A stretch of DNA of 64,000 bases from NCBI GenBank assembly GCA_035235625.1, contig CP141148.1, positions 30,071,057-30,135,056 of the forward strand, written 5' to 3'. Shown here one piece after another: positions 1 to 10,429 of the stretch; the first letter of the stretch is position 1, and each line of letters begins with the position of its first letter. A model generated the notes under the pieces. It searched no databases. It was not told the origin of the DNA and saw only the letters and a program-made list of their open reading frames with translations. This stretch comes from Saururus chinensis (lineage: Eukaryota; Streptophyta; Magnoliopsida; Piperales; Saururaceae). A program made the position numbers and the translations under genes.

Positions 1-876
1 AAGAGGTCATGGAATTAGTATTTTACCGTATTGATAGCAAACAATACCAATAAGATGATTTATCTTATGACTCAACAACTCTTGTTTCAGTCTTCAATGA
101 CATAAGCTAGTTTTCATTATATTATATCAATTACTTTAGCACAACAAAAGCTAACATGATAAGTTTCTTTGGAAAGACTCAGGTAATTGGAAAAAACACG
201 AAGTCCATCTTATGTAAAGTGACATATGCAACATGCCACAAAGCATTGTATTCACATAAAATCAGTTTGCTAATTTCATGAACTTAATTGACAATGAATG
301 TTCAACCTCACAGGATACGTTAGAACATATTAAATTCTGCTACATGAACAGGGAAAGGCTTTTATGTGGTAATTGTCCCTATACTCACTCGTCCAATGGA
401 CAGGTCTAATAGCATCCATCAGAAAGTAAAACAGCCCTAAAATGAATGGTTATCATTGCCGTACAATAGATATAAGAGCTTCTTGGGTCTGAGAAATAAA
501 AATATATTTCAAAACATCTACACTGTTGATGAGAACATTCAGTTTTTTGCTGTTGTCTCAACCATGGTCTTGTTATATCAAGATATCCATCACCACAAGT
601 ATGAGTAGCACGCACATGACTGTAGACAGTCATAGCAAGTAAATGTATCCAGTTGTTTCTGGTAATCAGTTCATCTCAAAATACAAGTGAGAAAAAATTT
701 ACCATCAAGGTTCGTCATGTTCAATATTAGCTCTAGGTGTTAGATCAAGAGCAAATACCAATGAAAGAACCTCCGTCTCCTCCAATGCTCAGGCTTCAAA
801 CATTTAAAAAATGACATTAGTTTAATAAAGAACATATATCAAATAATATTATTAAAACTTTTAACAACTTGATATA
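1..876. other. AT-rich DNA downstream of the hAT pseudogene
   Basis: I see no gene here. Short open frames exist but show no recognisable domain, splice pattern or coding bias. The stretch lies 3' of the minus-strand hAT transposase, and the second terminus of that element should lie here or beyond the left edge. No copy of the terminal TAGGGGTGG motif found near 6436 is visible. Confidence 0.4.
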
Positions 877-2460
877 TTAACCTTCATATTCACTTTTTAA
901 CCAATCTTGGGCACATATCAAAGCTTCCACATTCTTTGGTGTCAAGGAACTTCGATATTGATCAATTACTCTACCTTCCGTGCTAAATGCAGATTCAGAA
1001 GCTACCGTTGAAACTGGAATTGCTAATATATCTCTAGCCACTTGCCCAAAAATTGGATACTTCTGAAAATTTACTTTCCACCAAGCCAAAACATCAAAAT
1101 CACCAAACATTTGATTACACGGGAGGACAATTCTTCTAAATATAATTCCAAATCATTATTCATGGGTAGATTTGATGAGGTTTCTTGAAGGAATTTTCCA
1201 AGTCTTTCTACCCTACAATTTCATAAAAAATTTAATGAATCTATATCATCACCTCCAGGGGTTTCATGCCTAGCAGTACTACTGCTGCCTTCTCCAAAAC
1301 AAGAATCTAGTAAACCAAAGTTAGCACTAGATCTAGAGGCATAATCATTATAAAGTAACACCAAAGAACTTTTAACTTCTTCAATCTTTGATTTACCCAA
1401 AACTTCGCCATAAATTTCTAGAAAATAACAATCAAGTGGTTTCATCTTCATGTGGGGATCAAAAACTACAGCCATTGCCAATATCATGCATGAGTTTTTC
1501 CAATATTTATCAAATTTCTTCAACATTTTCACAGCCATAGATGACACAAAAGTGTTCTTAATTCTACACTAATGATCTAGTTTTAACTTCAACTCACATA
1601 TCACACAAAAACAAATATTTGATGTAGTATACTTTGTGCTTAAGAAAAGCTTTGTCATATCATAAAACATCTTCAAACCCTCATTTACAACTCTAACATT
1701 TTCCCATTCTTCATTAGAGGGCAAATATTTATAATTCTCATTCAATCTATCCAATCTAAAAAACACATTCTTGAACTTCAAAGTCATATCAATCATCATA
1801 TAAGTTGAGTTCCATCTAGTTTGAACATCAAGAATTAGAGAAAATTTTGGTGCTTCTAACTGCTCTGCATACAATTTAAACACTCTCTCTCTCAATGGCG
1901 AAGCTTTAACATATTTAACGTTCTCACGTATCTTGTGGACCACATCTAGTACACATGTTAAACCATCTTTAACAATTATATTAAGAATGTGAGCACAACA
2001 ACGCACATGAAAGAAGTTACCATTACAAGGAAGGTATCCATTTGAAACAAGAACCTTCTTTAGCTCTCTAATTGCAAAGTCATTAACATAACAATTATCA
2101 AACACCATATTGAACAATTTTCTATCAATATTCCAACCACACAATTTAGTATAAATCAGCTTTGCAATGAACTCACCTATTTGCCTAGAATCAACTTTGC
2201 AAAAATTAATTATCCGCTTTTGTAACTTCCATTCATGATCAATAAAATGACAAGTTATGCAAAGATATCCAAGATTTTGTAATGAAGTCCAAAAATCTGC
2301 AGTAACACTTAAGCGACATTCAAGTTTCTCAATTGATCCAATACTTTCTCCCTCAAAATCTCATATATATGTAAGCAATCATTTCTAATAGATTGTCTTG
2401 AAATGACAATAAATTGTGGTTGGAGATTCTTTAGAAATCTCTTGAAAACTACAAGGTCAA
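877..2460 (-). pseudogene. hAT transposase remnant, catalytic core and dimerisation domain
   Basis: This is the central and C-terminal part of a plant hAT (RICESLEEPER/Ac-like) transposase, read on the minus strand. Near 2330 the reading passes through SVTADFWTS, the conserved beginning of the hAT catalytic core. It continues through the ribonuclease-H-like region in the 1569-2144 open frame (CAHILNLIV-like CAHILNIIVKDG and QTRWNSTYMM). The 1221-1547 frame holds a DUF4413-like part with KMLKKFDKYW, and 877-1110 holds the hAT dimerisation domain with IPVSTVASESAFS and SLTPKNVEALICAQDW. There is an in-frame TAG after 1569, and frame breaks near 2340 and between 1110 and 1221, so it cannot make a full transposase. 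It is separated from its BED finger (3912-4297) by an inserted LTR. Confidence 0.88.
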
Positions 2461-3911
2461 TGATCGTTTATAATTAAACCCTTTGCAAGTGTACAAGGTA
2501 ATTGTACTAAGATAAGTATTTAAGGGTTGTCAAACCTCAGGGACAGATGAATTATTACTAAATCTAAAGAGGAATTTGCTGGTTGAAAACTAAAACAAAC
2601 TTAAACTTCAAATAAGTAAAGGAAAGAAATTAACTCGTTTAAAAACAAGAGATTAATATGATGGAATTTACTTAGGAAATCGAATCCGCTATAGAGCCAT
2701 AACAATTCCTTAACTTTTAATCTAAATCTAGTGTGAATATGAACAAGTATTCTCAGCTACAAGCTAGAATTACTTCAGAAAGAATCATTAATTAACTTCC
2801 ATGGAATGAACTATCTTCGACAATAGCACGAATTATCTACACTAAACTAGCTATAAGCATGACCCGTCTAATCTTAGTATAACTTTTCCAAGTCATTAAT
2901 TATCTGAACATTAAAACTATTGTATGACCATCTCATCTAAATCACAGAAATTAGAATCGATGTAAATATCAAAACTACATCAATCTATCATCTACAAGAC
3001 AATAAATCAACATAGACTTGAATAAACATTAAAAGTTCTTCCATTAAAAAGGAAATCCATATCATACAATTGTCATCATTCACAACTGAGATCTAAATTA
3101 AAAAGAAAAGAAACTGAAACTTATCTATAACTTCATCAACTCCTAAGTAAAAGAAAAGTCTAGCCTTCCATGGTAGAAGAAAGCACTTGAATCTCCATTG
3201 AAAGCTTTAAGTTCTCTTCCATCTTCTTCTTCCTTTTTCTCTTCATAAAATATACTGAAATCCTCCAATTTTAAGCCAAATATGTCTTTTTATAGGCATA
3301 AGTTTTGTAGGAAGAAGTCCAATATGAAAAGGATTAAAATTTGGGCCGAACAAGGAAACTGCGAGTAATGTCGTTCGAACGCCCTGCATGCCCGTTCGAA
3401 CGGCTATACTGAGTTTTTCTTCAAAATCACGTTATCCCGTTCGAATGCCCTGCAGCCCGTTCGAACACCCTGCAGCCCGTTCGAACGGCTATAGTGTTTC
3501 TGCAATCTTGATAGTTTTCCTGGACAGTTCATATTCTGTTCATTAAACTTTCCTTCGTGTCCATATTAGTTTTTAACTTGTTTATAACTCCGAAACGTTG
3601 TCCAAATCACTTTAAAGTATGTCAAAACTATTTTTAATCATTCCAAACATCGTCCAAGTTCCTCGATAAGCACACTTTACCTACAAAACATAAAATATTA
3701 TACTTTAGACATGTAGAATATAATTAAAATTCTAACTTGATTTAAATACATATCTAAACTACTAATAACTACAAAATTATTAATAATTAAACTAAAGTAC
3801 TAATATCTATTTTAATCTAAATAAACTATAAATAACACTAAATTAACCTAATATATACTAGCAAATAAGGTAAAAAGGCATATAAAATAGATATATATTT
3901 CATACTTATCA
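2461..3911. mobile_element. Solo LTR (1451 bp), inserted in the hAT transposase
   Basis: The segment begins TGATCG and ends TTATCA, so it has TG...CA ends and a short terminal inverted repeat. It is flanked by a perfect 5-bp duplication GTCAA at 2456-2460 and 3912-3916. It contains no coding region. A second copy, reversed and truncated, lies at 7986-8990 and shares its TGATAAGTAT end and long internal stretches. The piece therefore fits a solo LTR left by LTR-LTR recombination. The retrotransposon superfamily is not assigned. It contains a cluster of GTTCGAACG motifs at 3370-3491. It splits the hAT reading frame between the BED finger and the catalytic core. Confidence 0.82.
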
Positions 3912-4297
3912 GTCAACCATGAAAAATGGGTACTCATGCAAATAATGGCCTCTACTAAGTCCATCTGACTCCTTTCTTGGCTAAACCTAAAGCTTTCTAC
4001 ACTTGAATTTCCATCATGATTCTCACTATCTTTTTGGTAAACTTCACAATTTTCTTTCAAATGCCTCCATAACTGCGTAGTTTCATTTTTACTACCCCCC
4101 TTAAGAACTATTTCGCAATAATGACATCTAGCTACTTCTTGATCCCCTTCCTTGTGCAATTTTGAAAAATGACTCCAGACCTTAGATGTCAATTTTCGTT
4201 TTCCCTTACGGTTGTTAGTATTAACTTGAATGCCAACACTCTCATCATCATCATATTCCTCAACATCCATTGAGTAACTATCAATATTTTGTGACAT
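3912..4297 (-). pseudogene. hAT transposase remnant, N-terminal BED zinc finger
   Basis: This minus-strand open frame starts at the ATG at 4297 and encodes an acidic N-terminus, a basic KGKRKLTSKVWSHF stretch, and a BED-type zinc finger. The finger shows a CxxC pair (CHYC) followed by LWRHLKENC, which gives the distal His and Cys. After about 128 codons the frame runs into the solo LTR at 3911 and the remaining residues of the open frame are LTR sequence. The downstream part of the same transposase resumes below 2460. The BED finger in such proteins binds the transposon ends. Confidence 0.85.
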
Positions 4298-6085
4298 ATT
4301 TATATATTCTGCAATATATAAAAAAATATAGCAACAAGGAGTAAGAATTTATCAAAATACAAATGCATGCCAAAACAACAGTCAAGTACATATACATATT
4401 AAAGCTAACCAACCACAAAAATCCATACCACTCTTTATAGGACTGAGGAAGTAGAATATATTTACTTGCATAACATTAACGACACATAAACCACTTAAAA
4501 TTATGTGGCTGATATTTGACACATGATACACATAACAATTCCATTTTCAAAAAACAGATAATTTTTTATAATCCTAATACAACAGCAACCATCATATAAA
4601 TCCGAGTACACCTCTTCTAAGAAGAGCACTCTAAGGAACATGAATTTCACCTCAATTAAAGAAGAAATTGAAAAAGAGACAAAAAAAACAGGGAACAAAA
4701 CAAAAGTTGCAATCATACCTAGATGTCACACAATCACCTAATATAGCATAGTTGGCTGGAGCTTGAGGCCTCCAAAAGGTAAAATGAAAACCATGATCAC
4801 TTCCAACAGCTGTAGAAACCAAGAATGCCAAAGATTAGAAACTTATTTCCATTGATCATCATATTGAGCCATACAAACAACTATAGGCATTTATAAAAAC
4901 CTTTCGGTGATATCCATATTCGATCAAAACACCTAGGAGAGAGTTGCATGTACTGGTTCCAGTCGCTTAGTTAAGGATTACCAATATTTTTTAGCCACTA
5001 AGCGCTCTTACAATTGCAAAGTTGATTAGTTTCGAGCTTAACATACTTTAGCAGCAGCCACAAAGACACAACTACTTAACATATATATGTGCCACAAATT
5101 AAAAATATTTTAAAACGAAATGGTTGAACCTAAAATTGAGCAATTAGACAAATACAGGGTTACGTTCCATTCAATCAAGTATAGTGAGCAACCAAATTAC
5201 AAGGTAATCAACTATAAACTGCCCTCGTTGCCAAGTAGGCTTAGAAACCCATGCATTTGGCTTGATGACATGCAACCTGAGATAGATAAGAACCAATCAC
5301 ATGCTCAACCTCTCATTAACTCTTGCGGGAGAAGATGACTATGCATAACAAAGAACAGAAGAAACTTTGCATACTGTCATATATAAGAATTGGAATATGC
5401 ATGATGACTCGAGGGGATAATGTATTCAAAACTTTGAGTACATGCACAAGTGATTAAAAACAACTACAAACATGAATTCCATAAAGACTAAGATCAAACT
5501 ATTAGCAAGAAATGATTAATAACATTAAGTCAATTTCAAACTTATTAATTCCATCCATTCAAACTTCAATGAAGCAATCATTAATGCTTCAAGTAAACAA
5601 TCATTCAAAATACTAGCATCCGAATTCATGGTAAACAGTTTGTAACAATTTAGATACACAGGGCAGTAATTCAGATACACAGGTATTTCCTCAAAGAGAA
5701 AAAATAGGAAAAAAAGCATTGCAGCAAACCAAAGCCGCAGAGGGACGGTGGCGTGAAATTGTGGGACGCGGAAGGAAGTGCTCTATAATTGACAAACCCA
5801 TTTGCCCTTTCACACAAAAAATCACAGATTGAGACAAAAAATATATAATTTTCTACAGATATAAAATAATCAATCAATGATCGCTTCATTCAGGAAAAAG
5901 TGTATCTGCAGCAACTCAAGTTCAGAAATTTCTCAGAATAAACAGCACAATAAGGATGCAAAACAAAGCCAGACAAAGCAAAACCCCACTCTGACTATAA
6001 TCGAATTGTTTCTTCTGAATAGTAAGAAAATAAAAGGCACAAGGTAGATGAGAATAGAGAGGAAGGGGAGAGAAGGGATGCATAC
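4298..6085. other. Likely 5' non-coding region of the hAT element
   Basis: About 1.8 kb between the BED-finger exon and the GC-rich exon-like block near 6.1 kb. Small open frames on both strands have no recognisable domain. A short GC-richer block at 5725-5785 could be an exon, but I cannot assign it. The region is interpreted as introns or leader of the hAT gene because a hAT-type terminus lies at 6436. Confidence 0.35.
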
Positions 6086-6277
6086 ATTATCTTTGAGCCT
6101 ACGGATGAGTTTGAGGTGGAGGGTGTCGAAGTCGCCATCATCCTTGAGCTTGGATAAATCGGCGATGTGCGGCGCCGGGAGGAGGGAGTTGAAGCGAAGG
6201 ACGACCACTGTCACCAACCTTTGGGTGTCGGAGGAGAACACTGGGCGACGTTGAAGAACTCGGGCGATTGGGTGAAA
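6086..6277 (-). other. GC-rich exon-like block just inside the hAT terminus
   Basis: On the minus strand this block is open (MFSSDTQRLVTVVVL..., ...GDFDTLHLKLIRRLKD) and ends at a plausible splice donor, GTATGC, at 6085. It is clearly richer in G and C than its surroundings. I do not recognise the protein family. It could be a first exon of the hAT gene or a fragment of a host gene captured by the element. The frame is also open 5' of the ATG, so the start is uncertain. Confidence 0.35.
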
Positions 6278-6299
6278 TAGTGAATATTCAAAAACCTAA

Positions 6300-6436
6300 T
6301 AGGACTTATCGGGCTCTCGTGGCATAGCCCAAGCCCAATTCACTTTACTACAGCCCGATAATAGCCCGTTTGTTAATACTCAAACAAGCTCGGGCTGGGC
6401 TAGTCAAACGGGCTCAAGGCCCGATTACCACCCCTA
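6300..6436 (-). mobile_element. hAT terminal and subterminal region
   Basis: Read on the minus strand, the sequence begins TAGGGGTGGTAATCGGGCC at 6436 and continues with several CCCG/CGGGC-containing subterminal motifs. This is the usual appearance of hAT ends in plants. The candidate 8-bp target duplication on this side is GTTGTAGG (6437-6444). The matching end on the other side of the transposase is not visible, so the element is either truncated or extends beyond the left edge. Confidence 0.6.
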
Positions 6437-7985
6437 GTTGTAGGAGAGTTTGAATCTTCATAGCAGTTGCGGGGAGCTTGTCATGAGCTTCAAGTGGTAT
6501 TGTGTCACATAAGTTTTTCATGGAGTATTTTGTGTGTTTTTAATTATTATGAATATCTTATATTTAATTATTTTATTCGATTTTGATTTGACTCCATAAA
6601 TGTCGACTCTGATATATTGTCAAACACGTCAATAGAAATAATATTATAAATTATTAAACTCAAGAAAGTAGCAGCAATGATATATTTAACATACAGAAAG
6701 AGAAGTTGTTTCTATATATGTATAGAAAAAAATTCTGTTAGTAAGTATTGACACATTGGTGAAAATCTGGGCCACTGTCAACAAGCTCAGACATGTTGGT
6801 GAACTGATATTTCCATTGCTAGTAGGCCATCAATGCGTGAGTGAAATCAGTGTAGATGTCGACTAGTACAAAATTGCTAAATGAGGCAGTTGTGTGCAGT
6901 TTTAAATGTTGTTTTTCACCAAAATTTACTTATTTTTCTCCCTTATAAATACCTTTGATGCTCTTGACCCAAATCTCTCAGAAGTTTTTATTTTGAGTAA
7001 AAAAGGAAAGATTAGGGCACATCAAAGTCTGGACGAAGAGAAAATGCTGGATTCTGAAGACCTTGCATTTTGGTAGATAAAAAGGTCGAATTGCTAATGT
7101 TGTTACAATATAATAACTCTGAATTGATAATTTGAAGCATTTATATACATGCTGATGAGTAGAATCATGTTTTGGTTGAAATAGGAAATTTATGACAAAA
7201 GGAGGATATGAGATCATGTTTTTTTTTTCAAATCATGATGATTATATGTTAGTAAAAGCATAATTTTTTATGATGGATTTGTGGTGTGAAGTGAGGATTA
7301 AAAACATGATATATGTTTGGAGAAATTTGGGTAAACTAGAGAAGTTTTTGTTGTCTTCTTCCCGATCACTCCCACAACCACCAACATGTTGGTGACAATG
7401 TCGGTGGAAGGAGGAAGATAATAGTACTAGCATCAACATGTTATGGTGTGTTGATGTTTATTTGGTCATCAACAATAAACTCTAATGCATGTGTGAATCC
7501 TTGTTATGGATCATATCCCATTTCAACAATGAAGGACATGTATTATCTGATGGGCTCCAAAAGTGAGTCGTATTAGCCATATAGATGGAAGGGTATGATA
7601 TGAAGAAGGATTATGGTCTTCCAACTCTCTAAAAGTGAGAGCAATATGTTGAACTGCTCCCTTGGCATGAGAGTTAAATTTGAACAAATCAGTGAAATAA
7701 AAAGATGATTGGTTCATGGTAGCACAATACATGAGGTTTTGATGATCATGCAAGTTGAGACCTTGACTACTTGGGTATATTAGCCCTTATGGGCATTGGC
7801 TTCATGGCTTAGATGGGGCGGACATACTTAAAAAAATTGAGGTCAAGTTTGTGAGTAGTCCATGGTCTAGTGAAGGAGATTGGACTCCTAGACGTAGCTA
7901 CCTTGTCATAGAAATCCATTGTGGCATGCACTTAATGAGGGAGATGGACTCCTAAGTGCGGTCATAGTGTTAAAGTGATTATACT
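6437..7985. other. AT-rich intergenic DNA
   Basis: I see no gene. Short open frames on the minus strand at 6978-7753 have no recognisable motif. A TATAAATA box-like sequence at about 6945 could belong to an old LTR promoter, but no paired ends were found. Confidence 0.35.
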
Positions 7986-8990
7986 TGATAAGTATAAAAT
8001 ATATCTATTTTATAAGTCTTTTTTACCTTATTTGCTAGTATAGTATTAAGTTAAGTTAAGTTTTATTATGGTTTATTGATGTTAAGATAGATATTAAAAT
8101 TTTAGTTTAATTATTAATTAATTTGGGTACTATTAGTAGTTTAGGCATATATTAGAATTGTGTTGAGATTTTATGTATGTACTACATGCCTAAAATATTT
8201 TGTTTATGTTTTGTAGGTAAGATACGTTTATTGAGGTCTTTGGACAATGTGCAAAATATTTAGAAATACTCTTCACATGCTTTAAAATGATTTGAACAAC
8301 TTTTTAGAGTTAAAAATTTGTTGAAAATTAATATGGACGTGAAGAAAGAGCTTAATGAACATAGTAGAAAAGTAGATAGGAGTATGAACTATCTAGTGAA
8401 TAGATTTTGCTTTTTGAATAGAAACTAAACATAAAACTAAATAGAATTGTCTAGATTGCAGAAATGGTGTAGTTGTTTGAATAGGCATGCAGGCTGTTCG
8501 AACGTGATAACGTGCAATTTCTAGTTTTGAGTTCTTTTCCTATTAAACTTCCTCCTTATGCCTATATAAAGTCATATGATGCTCAAAATTAAGGGATTCT
8601 AGTAGACTTTCTAAAGAGAAAAAGGAGAAGAAGATAGAAGAACATTCAAAGCTTTTAATGGAGATTCAATGACCTTCTTCCACCATGCAAGGCTAGGTTT
8701 TTTATTTTAGTTAGGAGTTGATGAAACTATAGACAAGTTTCAGTTCTTTTCTTTCTTTAATTTAGATTTTAGTTGTGATTAATAATAATTATATGACAAG
8801 GATTTCCTTTTTAATGGAATGACTTTTCAAGTTTATTTAAATCTATTTTGATTTATTGTGTTATAGATAATAAATTGATGTGGTTTTGAGATTTTCATTG
8901 ATTTTAATTTATGTGATTTAGATGAGATGGTCATGAATTAGTTTTAATGTTAATATGATTAATTAATTGGATGATTAAAAACTAAATCTA
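7986..8990. mobile_element. Second copy of the 2461-3911 LTR, inverted and truncated
   Basis: The segment begins TGATAAGTAT and follows the reverse complement of 2461-3911 for about 1 kb. Shared landmarks include the TTGCTAGTAT stretch, TTTTGTAGGTAAG, a GTTCGAACG motif near 8498 and the TTTAGATGAGATGGTCAT stretch near 8930. The match stops at about 8985, where the CACTA-like repeat begins, and the last third of the LTR is absent. The copy is clearly diverged from the first. Confidence 0.72.
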
Positions 8991-9090
8991 CTAGCGACGC
9001 TTGGTATAGAGCAACGCTAATTGTTTAGCGTAAAAAATACTTATACTATTAGCGACGCTCCTTCCGAGCATCGCTAATAGCTTTATTTTT
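8991..9090. mobile_element. Left end of a CACTA-like repeat with TAGCGACGC motifs
   Basis: The motif TAGCGACGC and its complement GCGTCGCTA occur as inverted pairs: CTAGCGACGC followed by AACGCTAATT, then TTAGCGACGC followed by GCATCGCTAAT. The same motif fills 15216-15860. Pairs of this motif at both ends are typical of En/Spm (CACTA) subterminal regions in plants. A clean CACTA terminus is not present, so this is an inference. Confidence 0.45.
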
Positions 9091-9655
9091 ATTAAAAAAA
9101 TTATATCCCTTCTCTCTCTTCCCTTCTCTCTCTCCTCTTTTCTATCTACTCTATCTCTCTCCTCCTCTCTCTCCCTCTACCCTCTCTCTTCACTTTTCTC
9201 TCTCTTCCCTTCTCTCCTCCCTCTCTCTACCCTCTCTGTCCTCTCTCTCTCTCCTCTTTTCTCTCTCTTCCTTTCTCTCCTCCCTTTCTACTCTCTCTTG
9301 TCTTTTCTCTCTCTATTCTCTCTCTCTCTCTTATCTTTTCTCTCTCTACTCTCTCTCTTTTGTCTTTTCTCTCTCTCCTCCCTACTCTCTCTCCCCTCTA
9401 TTCTCTTTTCCTCTCTCTCTCCCCTCTCTCTCCTCCACCCTCTTTCTCTTCTCTTTGCCTCTCCTCCCTCTCTCCCACCTTCTCTCTCCTCTCCTCCCTC
9501 CCTCCCTCTCTCTTCTCTTTTCTCTCTCCTCCCACTCTCTCTCTCCACCTTCTATGCTCTCCCCTTCTCTCTTTCCTCCCTCTCTCTCTTTTCTTTCTCT
9601 TCCCTTCCCTTTCTCTCCTCCCTCCCTCTCTCTCTTTTCCCCTTTTTGCAACACT
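9091..9655. repeat. Pyrimidine tract, CTCTCTCC-type low complexity
   Basis: About 565 bp of nearly pure C and T on the + strand. Because few stop codons can form, long frames appear open on both strands: Ser/Leu/Phe/Pro-rich on + and Arg/Glu/Gly/Lys-rich on -. They are artefacts of composition. The tract is bounded by the CACTA-like end on the left and mixed C-rich DNA on the right. Confidence 0.9.
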
Positions 9656-10429
9656 TCCACTGGAAGCGTCACAAAAAACTTTCGTGCAAGCAAATTTCTC
9701 CCGCAAACTCCATTATATCCCCCACCCTACTCGCCCGCTCACCACTGCCAACAACCACCCCCTAGAGAGGAGGCCCTCGACGACTGCTCCACTCCCTCTA
9801 TCCCCAGTTCCCCCCTCCTAGCCCACTGACCACCCCCATCAACCACTCATTGATGACTACTCCTGGAGACCAAGCTCCCCGCAACTGCTTCCCCTCTCCT
9901 TGGTTCCCCCCTCCCACTCCTTCCCCTCCTTCCTTTTGCTCCGCTCCTCCCTCCTGCTTTTGAGGCCGGATTCTGGCAGGGAGCCGGAAGCCGCCCCCCC
10001 CCCCGCCCCCCACACACACACACCCTCCCCCTCCCGAAAAAATGAGGGGAGGAAGGGAGAGAGGGGGAGCGTGAGGGAGGAGGTCGCATCTTAGGCCGGA
10101 TTCCAACCCCCACCCCCCCTCCTCCTTCCCGCTCCCCCCCCTTCCCCAGGTCTCCCCTCCTTCCCCTCCTCTATTTCTCAAAGGAGGGGGAGAGAGGGGG
10201 GACAGATGCCGAATTCTGGCTCCCCACCGAAATTCGGCCCCCTATCCCTGGTCCCCCCCCCTCCCCGGTCCCCCCTAAGAGGGGAGGGGGACCCGGGGAG
10301 AGAGAGAGGAGGGGGAGGACCCGGGGAGAGAGAGGGGAGCGGAAGAGGGATGTTGGATCCCCCTCTCCCCTGCCCCAAACAAAGGAGAGGAATGAGGGGG
10401 CAGGGAGAGAGAGGAGGAGGGGACCAGGA
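9656..10429. repeat. C- and G-rich interior of the CACTA-like element
   Basis: Strand-asymmetric DNA with long C runs (9990-10010), a short CA repeat (about 10012-10022), and then alternating C-rich and G-rich blocks up to 10420. The block around 10206-10340 resembles 15000-15150, which lies on the other side of the inserted LTR (10430-14995). Both share GACCCGGGGAGAGAGAG and a GCCGAAAT-CGGC-type phrase. No gene is seen. Confidence 0.6.
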
